From Lates calcarifer (taxonomy: Eukaryota > Chordata > Actinopteri > Centropomidae), in assembly GCF_001640805.2 (NCBI RefSeq), contig NC_066856.1:4681377-4745376 (forward strand): a stretch of DNA of 64,000 nucleotides, given 5' to 3'. The notes beneath the pieces are model-generated. The model made no database searches. It saw nothing but the letters and a program-made list of their open reading frames with translations, and was not told where the DNA came from. Below are positions 23,060 through 36,179 of this stretch, one piece after another. The position numbers and the translations under genes are program-made. How positions within the stretch are numbered: position 1 is the stretch's first letter; every line of letters begins with the position of its first letter.

Positions 23060-26000
23060 GCAAATCCATGCACGCTCCATTATCTCATCTTCTTCAAGCA
23101 CCCCTTTGAGTGAGGTTCAGTCTTCATGCCATCCGCTCTTTTTGCCATGCATTATGCACTGTTCCACTACATATATTTATTTATTACTGTGTCTTTCAAG
23201 ATCAAAACGAATGGCAAATAGGCTCCAGTGAGATAAATATTGCAGCAGAAGTGGGAGTCAGCTGAGGCCATCAGACAGGAGGTGTGTCTGAGCAAAACAG
23301 ATTGTATCAAGGTAGATATTGTATCTGCTTGTCAGAGGCTCCAAGGGTCATCAAGTGAGTGAGGTCTGAGAGCAAGAGAGGTAGACAAAGACAAGAAGGA
23401 AGAGGTCTTATGGAATTCTTTATAAGTCTTTTGTTACTTTCAACCAGCTCCACTCTCAGTGCTCTTCCCTGCTGGCGTCTCTTCTCTGTTCTCTTCACAC
23501 CTAGAGCTAGTTGCAGCCACCCCATCCCCACATACAAGTTTACGTACCACAGAATATATCTACAGTACCTCCAGGCAAACAGGCGAATGCCTGGGGCCCC
23601 TAAAAGCCAAATGCTCCCACTAGACCCATCTGACAAGTTGTGGAAGTAAAAGGCAAACTCCCCAAGGTAAAACCATTTTCTTCTCCATTGATGATCTCTC
23701 ATCTGGTAAATCAGTTGTTAAAAGAAGAACCTGTTAACAAATAGAACTTGGTGAAGTGCCATTTCCAGCAATAGTAATGACAAGACAAACATCCTTTTCT
23801 CACACTGAGAATAGAAGAAACAGCCTGGAAATGGCACTTTGTTTTCCAGCTCCCAGCTCATCTACATCAGGAAACCTAAAGAAAAAAAAAAAAAAAAAAC
23901 GCTTTCTTCCACAGAGGTGAAACTGTATATGCTGGAAGGTGCCTGTGCATTTTCACTCAGTACATATCCATCTACTTACAGATAGGTTATAAGATATATT
24001 TGAGAGACCTTGGCAACACATTGATTTATAAATGCAGAGCTCACTGAATAGAAAAGAGACAACACTGTCATTTTTATGTAGGAGTTGGAAAGTAAAATGA
24101 GAATTAAATAGATGAAAATTATTTGCAGAGCATTATATGACATATCCTTTGTGTATGTCATTGTAATAATAATATCTAAAATGTAAAGTAACATAATTAT
24201 ATACTATTACAACTGTTCCTTACTCAGATCAGAATATATGTGAATCTTAGTTTGTGAAGTTTTGAGGTGGATAAAACACCACAAACCTTTTCAAATAATA
24301 CAGTCTATAATAACACTTCAGCAAAGTACATGCTCAAAAATATAATTGAGTTAAACAACTTATGTAACACAATAAACAAAAACTGACCGTTATTAAGTAT
24401 GGTAACTGGTATTAACTGAAGTTCCATTTGCACTGTATTGCATTTTGTACAGGTTGTGTAAGCAGTAGTCCATGATTTCAACCTGTTTTAAAATTGTAGC
24501 TGATTAGTGTGTATATACACAGAGCAGACCACTGAACTTCCAGTAGTCCAGATGGCCTGTCTGACCTTGGGTCACATCTATGATAACCTTGCTCCCCAAA
24601 AGTCTGTCTCTGCTTATACACAAAGGCAACAGATGTAGGCACAGTTTATTTAGCAGAATTATGTTTCAGGCATTTTTCCTCACATTTCCAATATCCAAAA
24701 AGCTGACTTTTACTGTGCTTTTGCTATTGTCAAAATGAGACGGTCAAACTTAATTTAAGAAATATCTTATCAACATTTTTACTGTTCCAGATTTCGGATT
24801 AGCATAATAGCTCGTTTATTGTTATTTGTGTAAAAAGACATTTTTACAGGCTGCAATAGACAGTTAGGTCTGCAGAAAAGATTATGGAGCCAACATTCTC
24901 ACAATCCACTCTATTTCTACACCTTCCAAGACAAAACATTTGGCAGGAATAATCATCATAAACCACTGACATAACATGTTTCAAGTTACCATCTCTGGCA
25001 GGTGCCACAGGGCACTGTACACCAACTGTTTCCTTACACCTGCCTTCACTCTCATCAAGAGTTATATCAGCTATGCAAAATTATGAAAAACACTTCATGT
25101 ACAATAACCCTGCAAGACTAAATGATCTGATGACCATTCAGTGAGTGATTCACCAAAGTAAACTCTGTATAGAGTGCCTTGTGTACAGAATTCTATGCAT
25201 TCTATGCTACCATGTACCATCTGCCACTTAACCCTGAATATCAATAGCCATCTTACCTGTATAAAGATCTTTGTTGTCGCACATACTAACTACACAGTTT
25301 GCTGAAAGTGAGTATCCAAGTCTGAGGCCACGATACTCTGTAAGAAAACCTAGGATTGCTTCCTTTGGGTTAGAATACTAAAAAATGTCTATCAAATGTA
25401 AATGAAAGCATTTTGATTTTGAAGATTGATTGTGATCATGAGCCTTCTTTGCTTGAAACGAGCAAATTTGGCTGCCAGTGCAGTGAGTGAGTTTTTCTTG
25501 ATTTTACTTGGATTCTGAAACACAGATCAAATTCCTTTAAACTAAGATTAGTGCTTTTTTGTTTCTAGATAATAAAACTTCACAGAGGAAATATCTGTTT
25601 AGAGCATCACCCAGCAAGACTCATGGACTGAATCCACATTGTTGAAGTCAGGAGACATGTACCATGCATTAAGCTACACTATTGGCACTTTTGACCAATA
25701 ATGATCGACTTATGTCAAAGTTTGGACTTTGTTTGTACTTGTCTACACCTTACTGTCCATGGCAGATGTGTAACAATTGCTGTAGATGTCTAATATGCTA
25801 TTCTGAACTGAATGGGACTTAAACCATCTGCAGCACTACTGAAAAAGATTAACTCAATCAAGCAAATATCCAAACCTTGCTGATAATGTAATCAAAAAGA
25901 CTTGAAATAAGAGTTATTTGTCTTTAAACTTCAGAGCTTAAAGTAAGTGTCAGTGCATACCGGTGGTCCCGTAACAGATATGTCCTTTGTTTCTAGCTAA

Positions 26001-26245
26001 ACATAACCTCAAATAGGATTAAAATGCTAATTAATACACTTGAGTTAACCTTGCATAGCCAGCACTGTATAATCCAATACACACTCAAAACAGATTTTAA
26101 ATGAGATCATGTCTTACTCAGACCCAGAGATTTTGAATCTTCAGGACCAGTGAGGGTAGAACAAGACAGGTGGATTGGTGAGGTGCCAGCAGTTATGTGA
26201 GGAATGTACAGGACTGTGGCAGTGAAGGGGGATTTACCAGCTAAC
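23060..26245. other. Non-coding stretch
   Basis: A 131-codon minus frame (23307-23702) overlaps a 96-codon plus frame (23359-23649). Neither shows a domain or a convincing signal peptide. A poly(A) run lies at 23882-23899. The rest is AT-rich unique sequence. Confidence 0.45.
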
Positions 26246-26249
26246 CTAC

Positions 26250-26515
26250 GATGCAATGGTCACAAACTTTGGTAGTGACCAAAAGAAGCAAGCAGTCAAA
26301 ATGAGTTTCCTGAACAGGGTGGCTGGGTTCACCCCTAGACAAAGGGTGATGAGCTCAGACTTCCACAAGGAGCTCAGAGGACATCAGCTGTTCCTCTGTA
26401 TCAGAAAGGAGCCAGTTGACTTCATGGGAACCCCCAGGAGGAGCTGGAGGAGCCTTGCTTAGACTGCTGCCACCACCAGCTGAACTCTTATAAGTTGCTG
26501 AAAATGGATGGATTA
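26250..26515 (+). mobile_element. LINE reverse-transcriptase 3' end, decayed
   Basis: The frame from 26256 reads MVTNFGSDQKKQAVKMSFLN, then RVAGFTPRQRVMSSDFHKEL. This matches the C-terminal text common in fish non-LTR elements ('SFLRRVAGLSLRDRVRSSAIREEL...'). The DNA that follows (CTTGCTTAGACTGCTGCC ... GAAAATGGATGGAT) is the usual tail of that family, where 'ctgcttaggctgctgcccccgcgacc' precedes an ATGGATGG end. An internal deletion removes most of the region between GHL-like text and the tail. It is a 5'-truncated, dead copy. Confidence 0.75.
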
Positions 26516-26519
26516 TCTT

Positions 26520-29510
26520 TTTTGTAGCTGTGTAAATATATTTGAATCCTGTTCTCTGCGCTGTGTATAAGCCTATTGAGAGTTACAGAACACCAGCATA
26601 GTTGCACAATTGCCCCCAAAAGCCAAATGTAATATGGTACTCTACTGAAACAAAATGCATATGCATACTGACTATAAACTGGCCTGCAGTGTTCGGGGAC
26701 ATGGATACAATATGTGACACAAATCACTTTAAGAGGTCTTAATAAAGAGCACTTCATATAAAAATTTGATTTCATTCATTACTGATAAGTATGGTCAACT
26801 GATGTGAGCTACCTGCTGTCTCACAGCACTGCTCTTTTGTAATCAGAGAAGGTAAATGGCCTAGAAAAGCAACAAAGATTTATTATATCGCTGATGTAAT
26901 AAATATTACATCTCTAGTGTAATAAATCATTATGGAAAACAAAGTGGTTCTGCTGCTTTCTAAATACTGCTGCCCTGGGAACAGCCCTCATTACTAGAAT
27001 TGTATATCGGCTAATTTTGTAGTCGCCTTCTGTAGGCTACTGTTTGTGCTCATACTCAGTTTAGGTCCAGAGTGTCACTCAGGGGTTATACATTTCTTTT
27101 CCTAAAAGCTGATTAATGAGGGGGCCTTGAAAAAGTCTGACATATTAAGATCACTGCTCATCAAATACTGTGAAGGCTTGTGGTGCTTGATTCAGAAACA
27201 AAGTCAACAACAGGTAAGCATTCAGCAGCTTAATCATCAGTTTAAGGCAGTGACGCACATTAGGACTGATTTGTGCCTGATGACTGATGGTAACAAGTGG
27301 GACCGAGTCTATTCCAGGCTTGGTCAGTTTGTGTTGACATTCGGCCATAAAATCATATATTGTGTGATGTAGATTCTAATCTTAAGGTGTCAAATACAGT
27401 TTCTTCCAGTCATTCTCATACGGATATCAAAGATATTTCTTGTATTTACTGACATTGGTGACGAATTCTGTTTGTCAGTCTTTGTAGGTTTCACCTAGCC
27501 CTTGTCCCAATGTTTAGGCAAACAAAATCACCAGCAACTGGATTTTAGGTGAGGAAGCATATTAAACCACATGGCTAATGGAAGTGTATATGGCTGGTAA
27601 AAGGAATAGCGGGGAGGTGTGCAGGTAGGTGATGCTCACATGGCTGGGGACTAGCAGGAAGAGCTGAGGACAACCTCTGGACAGTAAAGGAATGACAGGG
27701 TTTGCAAAAAACAAGAAAAAATAGGTGAGACAGGTGAATGGAAGACAAGATGCAGAAATTGTCACAATAGTCCTGATGCAAAACACAAGTGCCACTGACT
27801 ATACCAAAGGTCTTTGGCAGACTGTATTGTTGTTGAGAGAAGGCTTTAGTTATTTCTTTTCAACATCCGGCTGTGTCAAACCACTTCCCAAAGCAATCTG
27901 AACAAGATTTCAATCCATCTCTTAAGCTTCTTCTATTCATTCACACTTCTGCGCATGATATGTGCAGGATGCATGAAGTGACTGAGTGTAAATGGGGAGA
28001 GAAGGTCTCATGCAATGTTGAAAGTACATCTGGAGGTAATCTCAGAGTTACCTGCTGTCACATTTGTGATTTCTCTTTCTCCTTGAATGCTCATTGAAAG
28101 CATTTACCCGGTTGTCAAATACCTCTGGCAGCTGCTGTAAAGTTCTGTGAATGTCATGGCAAAATTTAAAGGCCGTGAAAGGAGAAAGCAGAAACCACAC
28201 GAGAATGAATCAAGGAAAACATTCTAAAAAGATTCTACACGTTTGCGAGAGACTTTTGTGCTGTGAGCTGATACAATAGCTGAAGCATCTCTGTTGCAGT
28301 GATATAGCGGCTAACCCTCTATCAGCAGGGATTAATGAGGCTGCTTTGTTTCCTTGCTGTGCAGCCTGCCCTCTCACACCCTGCTGTGATTACACAGTAG
28401 CTTCCAAACATTAGTGCTGAATGACGAACACGCAATCCATGAGACACTCTACTGCATATTGTACACACACATGACATGCAGTGACTCACAAACTCATGCA
28501 GGCTGCAGAAATGCATTAAAGTCACTATTGGAGGAATTATCTTTTCATGAGAACAGGAGACATCATCTGCCCTCGGCAGAACCTCTATTTGACTCCTCGT
28601 CATCTATAAATGAAACCATAGGAAGCCACATTTGATGCAGCAGGGCACACGCTATCAAATGGAGGAACAGCCTGGAGCAAATTCACACAAATTATGAAAT
28701 CTGAATACATTGCAAGACAATGAATGATTCTGCGCAAATTAACCTTAGAAGCGCAAATTGATCTTTTCATACTCCTCCATTTCATTCTAATTCATACTCA
28801 GATTAGTATTTCTGACTGAATTTAGGCTTCTCTCCACTTCTTACATTAGCCATAGAAAAGAGCCATAGTTTACACTTATAGTTTGGGAAAAGAAGAAGTT
28901 ATTTTAAAGCAGCAAAATATTTGAGATTCTGGTTGGTTGCTCCATCAGACCAAGTAGACAGTGTTGTATATACAAAGACAGACTGATTGGTTGAAAAAAA
29001 TAAATTCTAAATAAGATGCTCTAAACTGCAAGTAAAATTGTGTTTTAAAGGATAAAGCTGGTATTATTGTATTTTATTCATATCGACAAATTCCACGAAA
29101 GGATAAAAACCAACAATGTGTTACTAAATCTCTCAGTATATTCTTACATTTCTACTCTATCAGTAGCTCTCATTCCTAAGCACTACAGTGTATTTGTTTA
29201 TGGTAATGAAGGAACATGTCACCCTGTGGAACAGTGTGACTCACTGATGTGTTTTCAATAGTTTTTGGATAACAATTGAGCTCTATGGCACACAGGAATA
29301 ACATTATAGGCTTTGGATACACACACACAATACTGGTTTTGGTTGTGTTTTTCAGCTCACTGTTTTGATTTTATGAGTACTGTATTCTTTAGGTACAGGT
29401 GTTAGCACTCTCATTAACCATCCAGCAGCAATGTTCTGATAAACACACTGTTCACCAGCTGTTTGCTCAGAACCAAAAAGCAGACAGACATGTTAGATAA
29501 AAATGAGCAT
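26520..29510. other. Non-coding stretch
   Basis: No gene is seen. Frames of 73-95 codons overlap in antisense (for example 28322-28603 against 28414-28635). Bases 28300-28640 are free of recognisable repeats and could be conserved non-coding DNA, which is speculative. Confidence 0.4.
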
Positions 29511-29518
29511 TTAGTCCT

Positions 29519-29674
29519 AAAAAAAAAAAAAAAAAATGAATACTGGACTTGAATTCATCAAGTGGACAGAAACATGACTACAAATGAATGCCAATGTTAC
29601 AATATATCAATATTATAACGTGTTAATTATGTCAGTGTTCTGTTTACGGCTTTGTTGTGCTGCCCCTTTGTGGC

Positions 29675-29704
<30 letters not shown>
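29519..29704. repeat. Poly(A) and (AAAT)n simple sequence
   Basis: A run of 18 A at 29519-29536, and a seven-copy (AAAT)n tract at 29676-29704. The 140 bp between them is unique. Confidence 0.9.
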
Positions 29705-29707
<3 letters not shown>

Positions 29708-29709
29708 GT

Positions 29710-32060
29710 CAGTTTAGATAGCATGTTTAAAAAATGATCAAAATGTATGAGGTTGACTGAGGCTGACAGAGATTCAGTCATTAGTTTTCATCATGTCATA
29801 AAAGACAAGTGGACAGTTTGACTCTCTGGTGATCACCAGATGAAAAGTCATCAGATTACTAAAGCCGTTATGGGATTCTTTGTCTGTGCAACAGGTACCA
29901 CATTCAATGCAATCCATGGCCTGTAGATATGTCACTCTGGACCAGAGTATTGGACCAACAGAAGCACGAAATGACCAACATTACCCCAGAGCTGTATCCC
30001 ATTATAGCTATAAATCAATTTACAGATAATGTCATGTAATGTCCAGTTAGTTATTTGTGCCTTAAGGATGAACTGAAATAATGAATTGACCCATTCAATT
30101 AAAATTCTGTTATGTTTGTGGTAACCACTTTATTAAATGTCTGATGTAAATGTGAGCTAAATCAATCACTGCATATGTAGCAATTAGGTATTTCTCTTCC
30201 TATAAAAACAGGGCCGAACCAGTAGAGTCTGTACAAAACAGCACCACTGGCTGTCTAGCAGAAATGTATCTTCTGTTCCTTACTCAAAAATACCTGTTTC
30301 TGAGAAGTTCTATGATTCAATTACAGGTAATGTCTCCTTGCTGTCACAGCTTCTATTTCTGAGTGAATGTCTGATTAATGGCTGCCCCCTGTAACACATG
30401 CAGTTCAGTCAGCATTTACGTCAAGGAAATGACCATTTATGGTTATAGTGACAGCTCTTCAGAGGGGAACCTGAAAATAAACAGGCAGCAGCAATGATTC
30501 TGCTGAGAGAAAAACACATATGTATATACATGGACATTAGATCTTTCCAATGACTGGTAGCCTTCACGTCACACTTCACTAAGCATTTACTAATATTGCA
30601 CAGACAACACACAGTCAACATCACTCATTAAAATGTGAGAATATTTTCATAGATTGGTCTCAGCTAAATAAGCCTGGTCAAGCAGCATGATCCTGACAGT
30701 ATCAGCAAATACTTAATACTGAAGGAATCAAATTGGGATTGGGACATCCCTAACAACGAGATATTTCCATTCCTAAATTGCCTTGTTGTGATGTCTTGGT
30801 GATCAGATTCTGTGCAAAGTTTTTGAGCATCTGTTGCCCTTCTCAAAATAAAAAAGTCAACTGCAAAACCAAAAAATATTAGTTAACTCAAGCTAATCTA
30901 TAGATGCATACTACAAACTGATGTATTTACCTTGCCTAAAACCATAGTGAGGCTGTAATTACAACAGATTTTTTGGTATGAAGTAACCTCTCAGAGTCAA
31001 GAATAAATATCTAGAAGAGAACTCCATGTACATTTTCTGCCATGGCTGACAGATGTGTGCAAGGTCAGAGGTGTTGCCAGCACTGGCTTGAACTGAACAG
31101 CTACAAAGCACACAGCGAACAGAAAGATGATGGTGAAGTCAAGAATAACAGAGACGCTGGGACAGGGTAGGAGCCCCGCCTGGGTATTGTGAATACTCAG
31201 TCTGTCATCGTCAGTACTCCGCAGGAAGAATGGAATGGCAGGCTGGCAATGGCTGGGGTGTTTCATGAGTCTTGTTTGAGTGTGATCTGTTCTCAGACAC
31301 TGGGAGAGTGGGCGGCATGGGAGCTCAGGAAGAGCTGCAGAGAGACTAGCAGAGATGACAAAAAGAGAAGGCTGGAGCTAAGGGACAATGGCAGATGGAC
31401 AGTGGAGATGGCTGGAAATTAAGAAAGGTTTCATGATGTAGTGGCATAATTATCTTTGGTATACTGACACTTAAATAGTGAATTAACACTAGGCTGAAAG
31501 GCTGTGTATCACCATCCTCCATGGGCAAAAGTCTGTTCTACTTGTAACCACACCCAACAGTGACGTCACAGTGTGCTGACACACCCTGGAGTAAACTTCA
31601 ACATCATTGCAGCACAATGAAAATGTGTGTATACACATTTTACATTTACATTTACTCTGTGTTTAACAAACAAATCTAAGCTAAAGCTATATTTTCATAT
31701 CAGGATTCCTCAAAACCATTTTTGAAATAAAAGAAAGTGCCTCTCTTCCCCTAACCTTGATCTTTGACAAATGAGAGAAAGAATTACAGACTTGAGGTAC
31801 TATCATCAAACCTAGTATCAAACATGCAGTGCAAAATTTATTTTCTTATTCTGACCCATGACCCTGAATTCTGCATCTACTGCATCTTGATTTGAAGAGT
31901 TTTCAACTTTTCCTTCATATTTAAAAGAAGGTGCTACAATGAATACATTTTAATCAAGCTTATTTTTCTGCATGGTGGTCAATTTCCTTATCAGTAATGA
32001 TGATGTGCTTCTCAAAGTACTGCATAACTGGGTTGACCTACAACCCCATCACCACTATTT
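29710..32060. other. Non-coding stretch
   Basis: No gene and no recognisable repeat. The largest frame is 89 codons on the minus strand at 30997-31266, overlapped by a plus-strand frame. Confidence 0.5.
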
Positions 32061-32079
32061 ATTATTACCATCTACTGCG

Positions 32080-32255
32080 GGCTGGCAACCTGTGCATTCA
32101 CCCCATTCCTGTGTGTCTTTGCCTGTGTCCAGATTTCTCCCACAGTCCATAGACATGCAATTGGCATGAAATTGCTTGTACTGTAAGTGTGAATATAAGT
32201 GCGAATGGTTGTTTGTCCCTATATGGCAGCCCTGTGATAGACTGGCAATCAAATT
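32080..32255 (+). repeat. Abundant fish repeat, partial copy
   Basis: CAGATTTCTCCCACAGTCCA and TAGACATGCAATTGGCATGA are followed by a decayed GTGAATATAAGTGCGAATGG and TTGTTTGTCCCTATATGGCA, then GCCCTGTGATAGACTGGC. This is the middle of the repeat found complete at 13738-14056, here on the plus strand. The end after 'gactggc' is lost. Confidence 0.75.
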
Positions 32256-32259
32256 GTAA

Positions 32260-33384
32260 AATTTGTTGTCCACCAAATGTCAAGTTGAGAAAAAAGCCAT
32301 CAGAGGCGTAGTACATTTGGATTGGGTTTTCTACCAGTTATCTGTAAAAATTCATCACAAAGTTTGTGTGTTAAACTCGTACTAATGTCGTAGTAACTAA
32401 TAACTAGTTTCAAACTAGTGAGTTACTAAATTGTGTCCAGTCTTAATGAACATCTGAGCCTGTAAAGACCTTGGTGAGGTTGCTGACTATATTCCATATT
32501 TCTTTTACTGTTCACTCTTAACAGGTGATGAGTTAGCAAGCTAATATTTAGAGACACACAAGTCTCCACTTAGTTAATACTTAATATTAAACTAGACCAA
32601 TGTTGAACTCACAAAGAGCTGATTCATATGAATTATTTTCCATATGTTGACTTCTCCTATTTTACTTTGATACATATCATTCAGCTAATGAAAGGCTAAA
32701 TGCACAACAAATTCTGTCCGGGTCTGTTCTGGTCTATTCCAATCAATAAATTCATCCACCACTGTTTGGATGGGAGGATCCATTAGGGCCTTTCCTTTCA
32801 GTTGATTAAATCCCTATGCCCTCGGGATATGGCCTGAGGACACAGCTGCCTATAGGTTTAGAGAACATTAAATTTATCTCTTGACACCACATCATCCAAC
32901 ACTCTCAGGAATCTCTGCTCTCACCAGTCCCGTAACCCTTTGCACAAATGTCTGTTTGCCACCAGTAACACAATTTCCTGAGGCGCTGCATTCGTTAAAG
33001 ATAGTCGAGAGATAGACCTGTGGTTTCAATGAACAAGATGGTGTGATTTAGCAGAATCATGCCTGTGATTATTTTCAGATTAGTTTAGTTTATTATCCCT
33101 TCAAATTTTTTCTTGAATGCAGTGTTCTTTTTTCTTAGTAAATAAGTTTAAAAAATTGCCATCTTAAACTTAACTGAAAGCTACTGATATAGCTCAGGGC
33201 AACAAATTCTCTCTGGGTGCTATAAATAGAGAGCTGTGATAATAAAACTTAGTAGAGAGTTTAAATTTTCACTGAAGTCATATTTTCCATTAAATATTGC
33301 ATTGCATAGCACAAATGTAACATTTTAGCACTTATGATATAGAAGAGACATTATTATTTATTATTCAAACCAGACCTGAATCCA
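32260..33384. other. Non-coding stretch
   Basis: No gene or known repeat is seen. AT-rich sequence. Confidence 0.5.
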
Positions 33385-33985
33385 AGATTTACATGTATTC
33401 ATTTGGCAGATGCTTTTGTCCAAAGTGACCTACTGATGAGGTACAATCAAGGAGAAGTCTTTGAGAATAAGTGCCTGAGTACTCAGTCACAGTAATGAAA
33501 AGCATAGTCACATGAGCTGTCTGCGGCTGGTTGCAGCCCAGACGTGCTGTCGCATTTTGGACCATTTTCAGAGGTTTTACTGTGCAAGCTGGCAGCCATG
33601 CCAGAAGGCTGTTGCAGTAGTCGAGGCCAGAGATGACCTGTGCCTGTATAAAAAGTTGAGTGGCATAATCAGTCAGATGTGAGCTAATCTTTACAATGTT
33701 TTATAGTGCAAAGTTACAAGATGCGGTGTGAAGCAGAGCGACTGAGTTCAAGGTGGCGATCTATCACTCATTTTGCGATATCACTGAGGCAGGCTGAGAC
33801 AGACGAGCTGAAACAGTTGGGCCGTATGGTGGCAAGGACAAACTGAGCTAGGTATCGCAATAGCAGCTGTAAGAAAAAAATGTGCGAGTGGATAATCTGA
33901 CCGATGCAGGTGGTGTACGACAAGAAAAGTGGGGGACTAAACACAGATCCTTTCAGCACCCCAGTAAGATGGCATGATTACAAGG
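33385..33985 (-). mobile_element. L2/CR1-like LINE, reverse-transcriptase 3' part
   Basis: Minus-strand translation gives CHLTGVLKGSVFSPPLF and then SYTTCIGQII, corresponding to the conserved GVPQGSVLGPLLF block. Next comes SYSCYCDT, where the family has the catalytic YADD; here it is broken by a stop and lost residues. Then ARLS and ACLSDIAK appear across a frameshift, followed by an open segment TDYATQLFIQAQVISGLDYC and NSLLAWLPACTVKPLKMVQN. It ends at 33397-33430 with the reverse complement of the usual LINE 3' end (GTCACTTTGGACAAAAGCATC then TGCCAAATGAA). The element is 5'-truncated, carries several frameshifts and cannot be active. Confidence 0.85.
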
Positions 33986-33989
33986 CTAT

Positions 33990-35810
33990 CAGTGCAAGTG
34001 CAAGCTAAATATCTGCATCCTGTGCTGGAGGACTCAGCGCAACAAAAATCACTCATCAAAAACAAGACATACTGCATGTGTTGAAAAATATCTGTCTGCA
34101 AAAATGATTACATTTTAGCAACTAGGTGAGAAAACATTTCTGTGATTGTTCAAATTATTGTACTTAAATAATTTTTTGTTTGTACATAAATGGGACAATC
34201 CTCATGAAAAACTGGTGCAGTCTTTGTGTTACTTTCAGCCTATTCGAACACAGTTTTTAATTACTACCACTGGTATACAAATGACAAAAAATGTCAAAAT
34301 ATACACAGGACTTTAAACAAGCTTTCTTCTTCATATCTCAACATGGTATGCTAAGATAAAAATTCAAAATGACTGTGTGGACCTTAAGAGGTTGCAGAGG
34401 TGACTTTCTTGTAATTTAAAATAGTATATTTTAAAAAATACTTTTTTGCAAAAAGGACTGGGAGTGAAACAAAGACGTGCTGATGATGGTTTAGACTGTG
34501 ATCAATATCAGGTTACTTGAGTGGTGTAGCAGAATCCAGTCTAAGTTATTGATCTTGATGGTACTAAAGGTTTATTTGCATCAGGAATGTTTGTAAACAC
34601 ACAGGAAAAGGAGTGAAAGCACTTCAGTAAACTGATCACATTACAAAGATTATTGCTTGAGAAACACTGTAAAACAGAAGCATCTCAAAATTCTGAAATA
34701 TTATTATATTTTATAATATCCTCTTATAATACCTTTGTGCCCAATTTAATAATAGTGTTGCAAATCTGCTTCTCTTTGCAAACTTATATAAATGTCTGCT
34801 TGGCATTACTATCTACTTTAAAAGCTCAGTTTGTCTTACATTGTCTGTAACATGAAAACAAAGCAAACTATTTGAAAGAAGACCTTCACAGAAAAAAAGT
34901 CCCTGAGAACAGAACATAGCATGTTGATGTATCTACTACTTCCTGCACAATACCTGCTATTCATAAACTGCACTGAATTGCTTTGACATTTATAGAAACA
35001 ATGAACACATCACAGAAATGAAAGCAGTTGAGGCTAGATGAACAAAAGGAAGAAGGAAGCAGGAAGCGAGTGAAAAAAGACATATTTACCAGCTCTGGTC
35101 AGAACTAAAGTATGAGGTGATTATCAGTCAAAAATCACCTTTCACCTTTGAGTGAAATATACTTACTACGCTGGCTTGTGGAGAAGGAATCCTTAGTGAA
35201 AATATTAAGAAAGAAGGGCTTTAAAGTTTCAGAATGAGTACTCCATGGAGTTAGCATTGTACTCCTATAACACCATCAGACTTACAATGGACAGTTTAAA
35301 AGAAGAAGGATCAGAATAGACACAGCAGAAACCATGGGGTTGCATCTTTTCTATTCCACTCATTCTTCTCCCTTGTCAAACTCTGGCACCTACATTATCC
35401 AGAATGCTACTTGACTGCCAACAGTTCACCTGGAGATGTAGATGTATTATGCTGGTTGTGCTAATAGCCTCAAGCCTCTTTCCAACTAAACACCTTCAGA
35501 TGTTTTCATTCATTTTCAGACAACTGACACTGACTCAAGTGACATCACTCGAGGATATTTAGTAGACTTCACACAGATATTCAGTAGTATTCCCCAACAC
35601 CTGGAAACAGACTTTGATGTGTGCAGTGGAGTTCCCCTTTAACTGACTGAAGAGCAATTGTGGCACAATGCATCAGTCCGACATAATCTGAGCTATAACA
35701 CAGGAATATAACCTCAAAAAGTTTCCTGCACACCAAAAAGCCTTCATGATACGTTGCTAGGATCACAGATACCCACACCACTACTCAGGGTTTACTGCCA
35801 GTTCATCGTA
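33990..35810. other. Non-coding stretch
   Basis: No gene or recognised element. Frames are at most 66 codons. Confidence 0.5.
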
Positions 35811-35814
35811 TACC

Positions 35815-36175
35815 CACTAGCCTGGCATTACCTGATCAACCTTTATCAGTGGTCACAGACCAAAATGGCTTTGCATGCCATTGGAAAGACCTACAACTAA
35901 TCAGAGAAATTAAATGTGTGATGTAGCACAGAGCAACAGGAAAATGTCTGGAAGCAATTTACCTGCAGTTGTTTGTTCTTCTTTTATAGAAAATATATGA
36001 TCAAATTCATTTAATACTGTCATGATAACAGACACATCAGCGGCAGCCATCTTGGTTGTTAATGAAAATGCACTACTCTGTCAGTCATCGTATTAAGCCC
36101 ACCCTATTTTAGATAGATGGTTGTGATTGGCCCTACATGTCTCTGGACGGATGGATGGATGGTAGTGTGGCAAGA
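35815..36175. repeat. Candidate interspersed repeat
   Basis: TAGCCTGGCATTACCTGAT at the left, GGCAGCCATCTTGGTTGTTA in the middle and GGTTGTGATTGGCCC then CTGGACGGATGGATGG at the right resemble short non-autonomous repeats of fish. The ends and inverted repeats were not established. Confidence 0.3.
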
Positions 36176-36179
36176 CCCG

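Noticed and set aside
23307..23702. 131-codon minus-strand frame as a gene
   Set aside because: No domain or conserved motif, an overlapping 96-codon frame on the other strand, and no splice or promoter context.
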